Assembly: GCF_001550155.1 (NCBI RefSeq)
Contig: NZ_LRUF01000024.1
Span: 162,648-226,647, forward strand
Length of the DNA stretch: 64,000 nucleotides
From: Pseudoalteromonas arabiensis
GTDB lineage: Bacteria; Pseudomonadota; Gammaproteobacteria; Enterobacterales; Alteromonadaceae
Direction of reading: 5' to 3'
In this document: positions 1 to 8,949 of the stretch, piece by piece
Numbering within the stretch: position 1 is the stretch's first letter
Layout: each line of letters starts with the position of its first letter
Program-made: the position numbers and the translations under genes
The notes under the pieces: model-generated
Database searches by the model: none
The model's input: the letters and a program-made list of their open reading frames with translations, nothing else
Told to the model about the DNA's origin: nothing

Positions 1-1
1 G

Positions 2-1483
2 ATACTCATGGCTTCTCCTGTTGTTTTAACTACTATCACAACATGTTTAACGTTTATTGTGTCAACTTCATCAAGTATCGAGAGCCTCAGAAACTTTGGG
101 TTATTCATTTCATTTGGTATGTTTGTAGCCTTAATTATTTCACTTTTATTAATCCCTGCATTACTGGCTCTGTTTCCGAAAAAAGACATTTTTAAACAGC
201 AACACGCGCAAAGTAGTAGTGACGTTAGTAAGAAGTACTTTATAAGTCGATTATTAGTCAGTGCACTCACCCCTGTAATGGCAAATAGAAAAATGTTTAC
301 AGTTATTTTCATTGGCTTATTTATAGGGTCTGGCTTTTTAGCGTCAAAGGTTCGCGTTGACGATATGGGTTCTGGTTATTTTCCAAAACAAAGTGATTTT
401 CGTATCTCAGATGATTTTATAAATAATCATATAGCAGGCACGAGCCCAGGTTGGATCGAAGTAGATACCGGCAAAGATAATGGCGCATTAACGGTTGAAA
501 TCAGTCATTTCATTGACCGTTTAGAGCAGCATATCCATCAGCATGAAACAGTGAACTATAGTTATTCTCTGGCACGTTATGTGAGACGAATAAACTACAC
601 GCTTAATGATTTTAACCCTGAATATAACCGACTACCAGAGGATGTTGAACGCTTTATTGAGATTGATGAAGATACACAAGAGCCCTATGAGATCACCATT
701 TCAGGAAGCGACATTATTAGGCAGTCTATTCTTATGTTTGAAAATAGTGGCGGTTCAGATGTAACGAATGTATTGAGTGAAGATTTTTCTAAAACAGTAT
801 TACTCTATACGCTAGGGACCACGGTGGCTAATGATTATCAAGCATTTTTAGATCATACCTTACCGTGGATCGAAGCAAATAAACCAGATGGTGTCACCAT
901 TACCCACGCGGGTTCCCCCATTATTTGGACCGCGGTGTTAGATGCCTTGGTTAAGAGTCAAACGGTCAGTGCATCGATTGCATTATTAACGGTTTTACTT
1001 GTGATGATGGCTTGGTTTAGATCGATACGTCTTGGTTTAGCTGGAACACTACCGCTATTATCAACGGTGATGATCTACTTTGCGCTTATGACGCTGTTAA
1101 ATATTGAGCTAAATATTGGTACTGCCATTATTTCATTCCTAGTACTGGGGATTGTTGATTATTCAGTGCACTATATATTAAGAATTCAGCATGAAATTAA
1201 GAATGGTTTTACAATTAACCATGCGCTGGTAAATGCAATGAGAGTAAGTGGTCGCGCAATTATTGCAAATGTCTTAGTGTTTAGTATCGGCTTTATCGCG
1301 TTATTATTTTCACAGCATCAAGCCCTTATCGACCTAGGTGCCTTAGTTGGTTTATCGCTGCTCATTAGTGGCTTAGTCACGCTGTTTGTTATTACTTTAT
1401 TTGCGCCGTGGTTCTTTAAAGACCAGTTAAACGCATCGCAATCGAGCAAGACCATGGCCGTAATGAATGAGGCCAGAACATAA
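2..1483 (+). CDS. MMPL/RND-family exporter, 3' part (5' end outside window)
   Basis: The reading frame is open from the first bases, so this is the C-terminal part of a larger protein; the ATG at 8 is probably internal. The visible 493 residues fit the second half of an RND/MMPL permease. A hydrophobic block is followed by a lysine-rich cytosolic linker, then a single membrane helix near residue 95, a soluble loop of about 200 residues, and a cluster of five hydrophobic helices at the C-terminus. The last block contains the segment GIVDYSVHY, an acidic residue inside a membrane helix as in proton-driven RND pumps. Members of this family export lipids or hydrophobic compounds using the proton gradient. 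The substrate cannot be told from this fragment. It is followed by a 400-base spacer and then the betaine operon, to which it need not be related. Confidence 0.8.
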   Translation: MLMASPVVLTTITTCLTFIVSTSSSIESLRNFGLFISFGMFVALIISLLLIPALLALFPKKDIFKQQHAQSSSDVSKKYFISRLLVSALTPVMANRKMFTVIFIGLFIGSGFLASKVRVDDMGSGYFPKQSDFRISDDFINNHIAGTSPGWIEVDTGKDNGALTVEISHFIDRLEQHIHQHETVNYSYSLARYVRRINYTLNDFNPEYNRLPEDVERFIEIDEDTQEPYEITISGSDIIRQSILMFENSGGSDVTNVLSEDFSKTVLLYTLGTTVANDYQAFLDHTLPWIEANKPDGVTITHAGSPIIWTAVLDALVKSQTVSASIALLTVLLVMMAWFRSIRLGLAGTLPLLSTVMIYFALMTLLNIELNIGTAIISFLVLGIVDYSVHYILRIQHEIKNGFTINHALVNAMRVSGRAIIANVLVFSIGFIALLFSQHQALIDLGALVGLSLLISGLVTLFVITLFAPWFFKDQLNASQSSKTMAVMNEART

Positions 1484-1883
1484 TTATTTAATCTACCCAC
1501 GTACTTTGTCGTTGCGCTTTCGTTAAATAACAGCGAAAGCGCATCGATGGAGTGCTTTTTTGAGTGTACTTTGCATATCCCTCGCACAGCTGCGACTCAC
1601 AAAATCAGTTTTAGTTAGCAACATACAAAGTGCTATCTCATTTTGTCTGCGCAAAAGAATAAAAATCTCGTTATTAACATGATTTAGCCATAATTCATGC
1701 TTTTTAATCTTGATTTTGAAAAAACTTAAAACTTTTTTATATCTCGAATAATAAACCTAATAACAATCGCTTAGCTTAAGTGAGTGATGTCATTTTGTTG
1801 TTGTTTACAATTTGTCAACCTTGAATTGCCAAGATGATTACCTTAACCTTTATTTTAATTGAACGTTCAATCAATAAAAAATT
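1484..1883. other. 400-base spacer upstream of betI
   Basis: No gene is supported here. A 9-bp hairpin lies at 1514-1542 (GCGCTTTCG pairing with CGAAAGCGC across an 11-base loop). It is not followed by a T-run, so it is at best a weak terminator for the exporter. The rest is AT-rich and ends in a palindromic operator candidate next to betI. I could not pick an unambiguous -35/-10 pair. Confidence 0.5.
1858..1871. promoter_or_regulatory. Palindromic operator candidate for BetI
   Basis: ATTGAACGTTCAAT is a perfect 14-base palindrome ending 12 bases before the betI start codon. TetR-family repressors such as BetI bind palindromes of this kind near their own promoter, and BetI is relieved by choline. 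The position and symmetry are seen directly; binding by BetI is inferred. Confidence 0.6.
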
Positions 1884-2474
1884 ATGCCGAAAGTTGGAAT
1901 GGAACCTGTTCGTCGTCAGCAGTTAATTGACGCCACAATAGAGTCGGTTGCAGAGCTTGGTTTGCAAGGCACCACCATAAATAGCATTAGTAAAAAGGCA
2001 GGCTTATCGTCTGGCATTATCAGTCATTATTTTGGTGGTAAGCAGGGCTTAATTGAAGCCACTGTGCGGTATTTATTGACGAGTTTAAAGCAAGCTCTGA
2101 TGAATCAAGTAACGCCGCAGACCAGTCCAGAGCAACGATTAATGTTTATCGTTGAAGCAAACTTTTCGCGCATTCAGCAGCAAAGCAATAACACCAAAAC
2201 CTGGTTGAGCTTTTGGGCGCATTCAATGCACGACGCCCAGTTGCATCGCTTACAAAACGTAAATAGTAAACGTTTATTTAGTAACTTATTAAGCTCATTC
2301 AAACAGTTAATGAGCGATAGCGATGCCAACCTAGCTGCTGAGCTAAGTGCAGCCATGATCGATGGTTTATGGCTAAGAGCCGTATTAAGTAAGTCAGACC
2401 AAGATCAATTCGAAAATTGTGAGCGATTAGCCAAAGACTACATTCGTTCACTGATAAAACAGTACGGAGCCTAA
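1884..2474 (+). CDS. betI: TetR-family choline-responsive repressor BetI
   Basis: A 196-residue protein, the usual length of BetI. The N-terminus [18 protein letters not shown] and the helix-turn-helix region at about residues 30-52 ([21 protein letters not shown]) are typical of BetI. The rest is the all-helical ligand-binding and dimerisation domain. BetI represses the choline oxidation genes and is released when choline is present. The gene is the first of a tight operon: its stop codon is one base before betB. A palindrome directly upstream is a likely autoregulatory operator. Assignment is strong because family, length and operon position agree. Confidence 0.95.
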   Translation: MPKVGMEPVRRQQLIDATIESVAELGLQGTTINSISKKAGLSSGIISHYFGGKQGLIEATVRYLLTSLKQALMNQVTPQTSPEQRLMFIVEANFSRIQQQSNNTKTWLSFWAHSMHDAQLHRLQNVNSKRLFSNLLSSFKQLMSDSDANLAAELSAAMIDGLWLRAVLSKSDQDQFENCERLAKDYIRSLIKQYGA

Positions 2475-2475
2475 A

Positions 2476-3939
2476 ATGACCACACCTGTTTACGAAAATT
2501 TTATTAATGGCCATTTTTTAAAAAATCAAACTGGCGACACCTTTGCAGTAACGAATCCTGCAACGGATGAAGTGATTTATCACGTTGAAATCGCTGATGA
2601 GTTTATTCAAAACGCGGCAATCGAAAGCGCAAAACAAGGCTTTGCAGCGTGGTCTGCCATGACGCCAATTGAGCGTAGCCGTATTTTATTAAAAGCCGTG
2701 GCAATCTTACGCGAACGTAATGATGAACTGGCAAAAGTAGAAGTACTTGATACGGGTAAGCCGTGGCAAGAAGCTGAGTGTGTCGATGTTGAAACTGGCG
2801 CCGATGTAATTGAGTACTTTGCTGGTCTTGCTCCTGCGCAAGTGGGTCAGCAACAAATGGTTGGCAATGACTTTTACTACACACGTAAAGAGCCTTTAGG
2901 TATTTGTGCAGGTATTGGTGCATGGAACTACCCACTGCAAATTGCTTGTTGGAAATCAGGCCCAGCACTGGCTGCGGGTAATGCGGTTATTTTTAAACCT
3001 TCAGAAGAAACACCCCTTGGTGCAATTAAACTCGCAGAGATTTTTATCGAAGCGGGTGTACCTGCTGGTGTATTCAATGTCGTGCAGGGTGCTGCTGAAG
3101 TAGGGCAATGGTTAACAGCAAACCCAAATATTGAAAAAGTGTCGTTCACTGGTGAAGTGGGCACAGGCAAAAAAGTAATGGCAAGTGCTGCCGGCTCACT
3201 GAAAGATGTGACCATGGAGCTTGGCGGTAAGTCACCATTATTGGTGTTTGATGATGCCGATGTATCACAAGCTGTTAGTGCGGCAATGCTAGGTAATTTT
3301 TATACGCAAGGCGAAATCTGCACTAATTGTACGCGCATTTATGTGCACAAAAATGTTTATCAGCAGTTTATTGATGAGCTGAAAACACGCACTGAGCAAA
3401 ATATTATTGCTGGCGACCCAATGGATCCTGAGGTGAATTTAGGGGCGCTTATCTCTAAAAAGCACCAAGAGCTTGTACTTGGTTATATTGATAAAGGCAT
3501 TCAAGAAGGCGCAACCTTACTAACAGGTGGTAAGGCACTGTCACCTGCATCTGCACCAAATGGCTACTTTGTTGAGCCGACCGTTTTTGTCGACTGTAAA
3601 GATGACATGACCATAGTGAAAGAAGAGATCTTTGGCCCAGTGATGAGCGTGTTGGTGTTTGATGATGAAGATGACGTTATTCAGCGTGCAAACGATACGC
3701 ACCTTGGTTTGGCCGCAGGCGTGTTTACGAAAGATATTCAGCGTGCACACCGCGTGATCCACCAATTACAAGCCGGTATTTGTTGGATAAATAGCTATGG
3801 TAATTCACCTGCAGAAATGCCAGTAGGTGGGTATAAGCAATCAGGTATCGGCCGTGAAAACGGTATCGAAACTTTAGATCACTATACCCAAACTAAATCG
3901 ATTTATGTGGGTATGAGCAATATAGAGAGTCCATTTTAA
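2476..3939 (+). CDS. betB: Betaine aldehyde dehydrogenase
   Basis: This NAD(P)+-dependent aldehyde dehydrogenase of 487 residues oxidises betaine aldehyde to glycine betaine, the second step of osmoprotectant synthesis from choline. Visible family motifs are the catalytic glutamate in MELGGKSP near residue 249, the catalytic cysteine in GEICTNCTR near residue 282, and the nucleotide-binding segment [12 protein letters not shown]. The C-terminal [15 protein letters not shown] segment is the usual ALDH oligomerisation end. The ribosome site ACGGAG sits just upstream of the ATG. The stop codon overlaps the betA start as TAATG, so translation of the two is probably coupled. Confidence 0.96.
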   Translation: MTTPVYENFINGHFLKNQTGDTFAVTNPATDEVIYHVEIADEFIQNAAIESAKQGFAAWSAMTPIERSRILLKAVAILRERNDELAKVEVLDTGKPWQEAECVDVETGADVIEYFAGLAPAQVGQQQMVGNDFYYTRKEPLGICAGIGAWNYPLQIACWKSGPALAAGNAVIFKPSEETPLGAIKLAEIFIEAGVPAGVFNVVQGAAEVGQWLTANPNIEKVSFTGEVGTGKKVMASAAGSLKDVTMELGGKSPLLVFDDADVSQAVSAAMLGNFYTQGEICTNCTRIYVHKNVYQQFIDELKTRTEQNIIAGDPMDPEVNLGALISKKHQELVLGYIDKGIQEGATLLTGGKALSPASAPNGYFVEPTVFVDCKDDMTIVKEEIFGPVMSVLVFDDEDDVIQRANDTHLGLAAGVFTKDIQRAHRVIHQLQAGICWINSYGNSPAEMPVGGYKQSGIGRENGIETLDHYTQTKSIYVGMSNIESPF

Positions 3940-5609
3940 TGAGTACACAGAACTATGATTACATCATAGTCGGTGCTGGCTCAGCAGGCTGCGTGTTGGC
4001 AAACCGACTATCAGCAGACCCTTCCAATAAGGTGTTATTACTTGAAACGGGCGGTAGCGATAAAAGCATTTTTATAAAGATGCCTACTGCGCTATCAATC
4101 CCAATGAATACCGACAAATATGCATGGCAATTTCATACCGAGCCAGAGCCATATTTAGATAACCGTCAAATGCACTGCCCACGAGGCAAGGTGTTAGGTG
4201 GCTCATCATCGATTAACGGCATGGTGTATGTACGTGGTCATGCCAAAGATTTTGATGAGTGGCAGCAACACGGTGCTAATGGTTGGGACTATCAAGCATG
4301 CTTACCGTATTTTAAACGTGCTGAATCATTCTATTTAGGTGGTAACAACTACCGTGGCGATAATGGCCCATTAGGGGTTAATAACGGTAATGAAATGGCT
4401 AACCCGCTTTATAAAGCCTTTATCAAAGCGGGCCAACAAGCAGGTTATGCGCAGACTGATGACTACAATGCAGCCCAGCAAGAAGGCTTTGGGCCAATGC
4501 ATATGACTGTTAAAGATGGTGTAAGAAGCTCTGCCAGTCGTGAATATTTAGACCCAGTTAAGTCACGTAAAAACTTAACACTAGTCACCGGTGCCTTAGC
4601 TGAAAAAGTTCTGCTCGAAGGCAAAAAAGCCGTGGGTGTAGAGTATTCAGTATCTGGCTCTAAGCAGCAAGCACTTGCAGCAAAAGACGTTATTTTAAGT
4701 GCGGGTCCAATTGGGTCACCGCATATTCTGCAATTATCAGGTATTGGTGATAAAGACATTCTGAGTGAAGCGGGTGTTGAGGTTAAACATCACTTACCAG
4801 GTGTTGGCCAAAACTTACAAGATCACTTGGAATTTTATTTCCAATATAAATGTAAGCAACCCATTACTTTAAACGGCAAGTTAGGTCTTGTTTCAAAAGG
4901 ACTCATTGGTGCGCGTTGGTTATTAAACCGCTCAGGTTTAGGGGCAACGAATCACTTTGAATCATGTGCATTTATTCGCTCAAAACCGGGCGTTGAATGG
5001 CCTGATATTCAGTATCACTTTTTACCAGCAGCAATTCGTTATGACGGTAAAAGTGCCTTTGATGGCCATGGTTTCCAAGTACATGTTGGGCATAACAAAC
5101 CGAAAAGCCGTGGTGCCGTGACAATTAAGTCGGCGGATCCACTGGTTGCGCCTAAGATCCAATTTAACTACTTACAGCATCAAGATGATATTGAAGGCTT
5201 TAGAGCTTGCGTTCGCTTAACTCGTGAGATTATTGAACAAAGTGCGTTTGATGAGTATCGCGATGGTGAAATTCAACCAGGTAAAGATGTTCAAAGCGAT
5301 GCACAAATCGATGCCTTTGTTCGTCAAGCGGTTGAGAGTGCTTACCATCCGTCCTGTTCGTGCAAGATGGGTGAAGACGAGATGGCCGTGGTTAACTCGC
5401 AAACTCAAGTACACGGTATTGAGGGGTTACGGGTGGTGGATTCATCTATCTTCCCAACCGTTCCAAACGGTAATTTAAATGCGCCAACCATTATGGTGGC
5501 AGAAAAAGCGGCTGACCACATTTTAGGTAAGCCTGTGTTATCGGCATCAACTGCAGATGTTGCTATGGAAAAACAATGGCAATCAACGCAGCGTAGTTCG
5601 GAGATCTAA
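3939..5609 (+). CDS. betA: Choline dehydrogenase (GMC oxidoreductase)
   Basis: A 556-residue FAD-dependent GMC-family oxidoreductase that oxidises choline to betaine aldehyde, and often the aldehyde onward, at the membrane. The FAD-binding motif [16 protein letters not shown] lies at residues 9-24. The GMC signature around [19 protein letters not shown] is near residue 85. The catalytic histidine lies in [12 protein letters not shown] near residue 470, and the second active-site segment is [17 protein letters not shown] near the C-terminus. It shares four bases with betB. After the stop codon come two GC-rich hairpins before the transporter gene. Confidence 0.96.
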   Translation: MSTQNYDYIIVGAGSAGCVLANRLSADPSNKVLLLETGGSDKSIFIKMPTALSIPMNTDKYAWQFHTEPEPYLDNRQMHCPRGKVLGGSSSINGMVYVRGHAKDFDEWQQHGANGWDYQACLPYFKRAESFYLGGNNYRGDNGPLGVNNGNEMANPLYKAFIKAGQQAGYAQTDDYNAAQQEGFGPMHMTVKDGVRSSASREYLDPVKSRKNLTLVTGALAEKVLLEGKKAVGVEYSVSGSKQQALAAKDVILSAGPIGSPHILQLSGIGDKDILSEAGVEVKHHLPGVGQNLQDHLEFYFQYKCKQPITLNGKLGLVSKGLIGARWLLNRSGLGATNHFESCAFIRSKPGVEWPDIQYHFLPAAIRYDGKSAFDGHGFQVHVGHNKPKSRGAVTIKSADPLVAPKIQFNYLQHQDDIEGFRACVRLTREIIEQSAFDEYRDGEIQPGKDVQSDAQIDAFVRQAVESAYHPSCSCKMGEDEMAVVNSQTQVHGIEGLRVVDSSIFPTVPNGNLNAPTIMVAEKAADHILGKPVLSASTADVAMEKQWQSTQRSSEI

Positions 5610-5612
5610 TAA

Positions 5613-5675
5613 GGCCACCCGCAGTATCGGCTGTGGGGCTTGCAGTGGCGCGCATCACGAGTTGTTTGTGATGCG
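5613..5675 (+). other. Hairpins between betA and the transporter
   Basis: The betA-transporter spacer holds an imperfect GC-rich stem at about 5613-5640 and a perfect 8-bp stem at 5651-5675 (CGCATCAC pairing with GTGATGCG, 9-base loop). Neither has a T-run, so they look more like mRNA-stabilising or REP-like structures than terminators. They could set different transcript levels for the enzyme genes and the transport genes. Confidence 0.4.
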
Positions 5676-5738
5676 TTAATGCGAGGAACAAAACTGGAGA
5701 AACAATGAAGTATTACTACTTATTTTGGGGGGGTAACT

Positions 5739-6956
5739 ATGACCTTTTGGCTTAGTGCTGGCATCATTTTTACCCTGTTAGCAATTGCGGTTATTTTATT
5801 TAAATGGGGTAGGGTAAGGTGTGTTGGCGTCACACCGGTTAGAACGTTTACGTTCATTGCAATTTTATTTACATCGGGCCTAGACGTTGGCTTGATTATG
5901 TTTCCACTGACAGAGTTTGCAGGTTATGCAGACATAAAAGCAAGCCCAGAGTATGCGTTTGCCAATCCATTAGCCATTGAGTTTGGTTATTGGGGCTTCT
6001 TGATCTGGGGATTTTATTTCCTTACGTGCTTTTATTTCTGTGTAATAGAACCCAAAGTAAAGTTCTTTGAAATTGCTTGGGTAAAACTAATTAATAACAT
6101 TGTTATTATTGGTACATGCGCATTTACTGCATTTTTACTGCTGTCGAATTTACCTTGGTATTTACCGTCACTTGGTGATGGTGAGTCAATTATTCCGACA
6201 TTCTACTTAATGGTGTTTGCAGCGATTTGTTTTGCTGTGTATTCGAGCACAGACATTAAATATGTGCGCTTTTTAAGTATCTCTACTACGTGGTTGTTTA
6301 TCGCTTTAATCGCCTTTATGTGGTTTGGTGCCTTTGTTGGCTCTGATGCACAAACATCAGCATTTGTTGATAACCTTGCGCTGATTGGTGGTTATTTTGG
6401 TAATATTGATGAATTTGTGTTACCGCTGAATGATTACCATGCCTTTTATCTATTTTGGTGGTTTGCTTGGAGTATCATGATTGGTCAATTTACCTCGCGC
6501 TTTGTGGGGGGCTTAAAGACTTACCAAGTACTGGCAGCTATGTTGATTTTCCCATCTATTCCAATCGCAATTTGGTTTAGCGTTTTATATCAATATCATG
6601 AAGCGGGTATTGCTACAGCAGGTTTGAAAAACATCGCTATGGTGTTTGTCGGTGTGGTGTTTGTGATCAATTCACTTGATTCTTTGATCCGTTTATACAC
6701 AGATAACCTAAACTTAACGGTGAAACGTTTTGGTAAGTTTAATTATATTGCCTTAAATGTGGTGGCGCTTTCACTATTGACTCTGTTGTTTAAGTTCGAC
6801 TTTTTACAGATCCAATGGGTTGGTGCGCTAGTGATTGCGTTATTTTTCGGCTGCGCAGTATTTATTGGCTACAGCAAGTTAAAAACGGTGAAAAACATCG
6901 AGGGCTCACCAAAAGACAACAAATTAGATTACACAAAAATAGAAACAGTTAGCTAA
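5739..6956 (+). CDS. Divergent BCCT-like transporter, probable choline/betaine uptake
   Basis: A 405-residue integral membrane protein with about ten hydrophobic helices and a charged C-terminal tail. The segment FYLFWWFAWSIMIGQFTSR near residue 236 resembles the tryptophan-rich signature of betaine/choline/carnitine transporters. BCCT proteins usually exceed 500 residues, so this is a short and divergent member. The gene follows betA and precedes a porin, so choline is the likely substrate (inferred). The start is uncertain. A strong ribosome site (GGAG) precedes an upstream ATG at 5705, which is out of frame because of a run of seven G at 5727-5733; the ATG used here follows that G-run, which could itself serve as the ribosome site. 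Confidence 0.72.
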   Translation: MTFWLSAGIIFTLLAIAVILFKWGRVRCVGVTPVRTFTFIAILFTSGLDVGLIMFPLTEFAGYADIKASPEYAFANPLAIEFGYWGFLIWGFYFLTCFYFCVIEPKVKFFEIAWVKLINNIVIIGTCAFTAFLLLSNLPWYLPSLGDGESIIPTFYLMVFAAICFAVYSSTDIKYVRFLSISTTWLFIALIAFMWFGAFVGSDAQTSAFVDNLALIGGYFGNIDEFVLPLNDYHAFYLFWWFAWSIMIGQFTSRFVGGLKTYQVLAAMLIFPSIPIAIWFSVLYQYHEAGIATAGLKNIAMVFVGVVFVINSLDSLIRLYTDNLNLTVKRFGKFNYIALNVVALSLLTLLFKFDFLQIQWVGALVIALFFGCAVFIGYSKLKTVKNIEGSPKDNKLDYTKIETVS

Positions 6957-6968
6957 GGGGAAACCAAC

Positions 6969-7676
6969 ATGACAACAAGACAAACACTACTCGCAACAGT
7001 GTTGCCACTGGCACTACTATCGACATCAGCGATGGCTGATTTATCGACTACAGTTACTCTGGCATCAGATTACACTTTTAATGGTGTGAGCCAAACGCAA
7101 AATGATCCTGCTATTCAAGGTAGTCTAGACTATGCGTTTGCAGACTCTGGTATGTATGTGGGTACGTGGGCCTCAAATGTAGATTTTGGTGAGGGGACAG
7201 ATATTGAATGGGATGCGTATTTCGGTAACTATGTTGAACTAAATAGTGCTCTTAGTGTTGATTATGGTATTGCTTACTATTCATATCATGGTGAAGGTCA
7301 TTCAAGCGATGGTAATTACCCTGAGGTTTATACTAAATTTGGTTATGCCAGTAGCTTAGGACAAACGGAGCTTAACTTTTGGTATAGCTGGGACTACTTT
7401 GGTTCTGGCGCAGGGCATGTTATTTCTATGTTAGCGCATACCTTTGAAATTGCACCAAACCACGCAATCCGTGCCAGCTTTGATATTTCAAATTCACTGG
7501 ATGGTGATAAGTACACATGGGATGGCAGTGATAAGTCATATAACCACTATCGCATTGCTTATCAAACAAGCTTTGCAGGTTTTGACTTTGAGCTTGCCGG
7601 TGAAAATACCAGCCTTGATTGGGATACCGCAGACGAGCGCATTGTTGCGTCTATCTCGCGTAGCTTTGATTTATAA
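6969..7676 (+). CDS. TorF-family putative outer-membrane porin
   Basis: A 235-residue protein with a clear signal peptide (MTTRQTLLATVLPLALLSTS, cleaved after AMA). It then shows the alternating pattern of a beta-barrel. The opening TVTLASDYTFNGVSQTQNDPAIQG and the later DIEWDAYFGNY are typical of the TorF/conserved gammaproteobacterial porin family (TIGR02001 type). It ends with an aromatic residue two from the terminus, as outer-membrane barrels often do. The gene lies 12 bases after the transporter with an AAGGGG ribosome site and shares its operon, so it may let choline or betaine cross the outer membrane (inferred). Confidence 0.8.
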   Translation: MTTRQTLLATVLPLALLSTSAMADLSTTVTLASDYTFNGVSQTQNDPAIQGSLDYAFADSGMYVGTWASNVDFGEGTDIEWDAYFGNYVELNSALSVDYGIAYYSYHGEGHSSDGNYPEVYTKFGYASSLGQTELNFWYSWDYFGSGAGHVISMLAHTFEIAPNHAIRASFDISNSLDGDKYTWDGSDKSYNHYRIAYQTSFAGFDFELAGENTSLDWDTADERIVASISRSFDL

Positions 7677-7707
7677 ATACAGTTTTATAAGTAAAGCTTT
7701 AATAACG

Positions 7708-7736
7708 AAACGGCTAAACTTGGTTAGCCGTTTTTC
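7708..7736 (+). terminator. Rho-independent terminator of the betaine operon
   Basis: A 7-bp stem (CGGCTAA at 7711-7717 with TTAGCCG at 7724-7730) and a 6-base loop are followed by five T. The A-run on the left also makes it usable from the minus strand, where the convergent small gene ends. Confidence 0.85.
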
Positions 7737-7746
7737 TACTTAATAA

Positions 7747-7962
7747 CTAGATTTCTTCGCCTTCATGCTGCATCGCTAAATCATCAAGCTCAGCAAGGGT
7801 GTAATCAAAGCTACTATTATCGACTGCATAGCGTATTTTTACGGCGAAACCACCTTGGCAAAGACTTGCGGTGACTTTAGCCACTGACCAGTGTTTAAGC
7901 TTGTTTAAAAACCGATTAGCGGTTTGCTGTGAGTCAAAGCGGTAACTGATTTGCGATTCCAT
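7747..7962 (-). CDS. Small conserved-looking hypothetical protein, 71 aa
   Basis: I do not recognise a named family. The protein begins MESQISYRFDSQQTANRFLN and is soluble, with an acidic C-terminus and one cysteine (ASLCQGGF). The beta-alpha-beta-like pattern (a strand, a helix with a K-L-K stretch, then two strands) resembles small ferredoxin-fold domains, but this is weak. It sits between the betaine operon terminator and the dienelactone hydrolase gene on the same strand, 49 bases after that gene. It is probably cotranscribed with it. Confidence 0.5.
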   Translation of the reverse strand: MESQISYRFDSQQTANRFLNKLKHWSVAKVTASLCQGGFAVKIRYAVDNSSFDYTLAELDDLAMQHEGEEI

Positions 7963-8011
7963 CTCTTTACTAGCCTACAAATTTTTCCGAGAGTGTATGA
8001 AATTGCCTCGA

Positions 8012-8902
8012 TTAAATCAATTGCTCGTTAAAGAATGCAAGTGTACGTTGCCATGAAAGCTCAGCTTGTTTTTCATCATAACGCGATGTGGAATCATTAT
8101 GAAAACCATGATTCGCCTTTTCATACATGTGCATAGTATAAGGCACTTGGTGGGCTTTTAAGTCACTTTCGTATTCTGGCCAAGTATCATTCACGCGTTT
8201 ATCGAATTCAGCTAAGTGGACAAGTAATGGTGCTTTTATGTTTTCTCTAAGCTCTTTAACAGCAGGGGTGCCGTAATAGGGGACGCCAGCATTAATGAGT
8301 TTGCTCTCAACAGCTGCGAGGTAGTTAACCATATAACCGCCAAAGCAAAAGCCTACCGCACCTAGTTTGCCATTACTGTTTGGATGTTCTTTTAAGTACT
8401 TTGCGGCGGCCACGAAATCGTGTTGGATTTTTTCTCTGTCCATTGAGCGCTGCATAGCACGCCCTTCATCGTCATTACCTGGATAACCGCCAAGTGGGTG
8501 CAATGCATCTGGGGCAAAAGCAATAAAACCCGCTTTAGCAAGGCGGCGTGCAACATCTTTAATGTAAGGGTTTAAACCTCTATTCTCATGGATCACTAAT
8601 ACGATAGGATGCTTGTCAGATAAGTTGGCGGGCTCAACTAAATAGCCTTTACCTTCACCGTGACCTTTGAATGAATTGAAGGTTTTATAACTGGCTTTGA
8701 TATCAGGATCATTAAAGGAGACTTGTTCAGCTAATGCATAGTTTGGCAACAAGGCACTACTGAGAACAGCCATTGAATAACCTAGTGCAACTAGGCCGCC
8801 TAGTTTTTTCATAAAGGTACGACGGTCTATCAAGCCATGGGCGTATTCATCGTACCAATCAAATGCTTCTTGAGGAATGTGACTACTATGTTGGTTACTC
8901 AT
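8012..8902 (-). CDS. Dienelactone hydrolase family protein with Tat-type signal
   Basis: A 296-residue alpha/beta hydrolase. The start at 8902 is preceded by AAAGGAG six bases upstream and is preferred to a start 33 bases further out. Residues 25-50 hold a twin-arginine motif (DRRTFMKKLG) and a hydrophobic stretch ending in ALA, so it is probably exported folded by Tat. The family's catalytic triad is visible: Cys in GFCFGG near 183, Asp in AEFDKRV near 231 and His in NHGFHN near 264. Cys as nucleophile marks the dienelactone hydrolase (carboxymethylenebutenolidase) family. The YghX-like group shares the same DWYDEYAHG-type N-terminus. The real substrate is unknown. Confidence 0.85.
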   Translation of the reverse strand: MSNQHSSHIPQEAFDWYDEYAHGLIDRRTFMKKLGGLVALGYSMAVLSSALLPNYALAEQVSFNDPDIKASYKTFNSFKGHGEGKGYLVEPANLSDKHPIVLVIHENRGLNPYIKDVARRLAKAGFIAFAPDALHPLGGYPGNDDEGRAMQRSMDREKIQHDFVAAAKYLKEHPNSNGKLGAVGFCFGGYMVNYLAAVESKLINAGVPYYGTPAVKELRENIKAPLLVHLAEFDKRVNDTWPEYESDLKAHQVPYTMHMYEKANHGFHNDSTSRYDEKQAELSWQRTLAFFNEQLI

Positions 8903-8949
8903 TGTTAACTCCTTTATAATTGTGAGTATCAACATAGCTTAAAAAACAA

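Noticed and set aside
1318..1587. Minus-strand frame of 89 codons overlapping the end of the exporter gene
   Set aside because: Most of it is antisense to the clearly coding exporter frame, it has no ribosome site, and the protein resembles no family.
2603..3215. Several frames of 65-121 codons within betB on both strands
   Set aside because: They are shadows of the conserved aldehyde dehydrogenase frame; compositions are odd (for example Q/H-rich) and starts lack ribosome sites.
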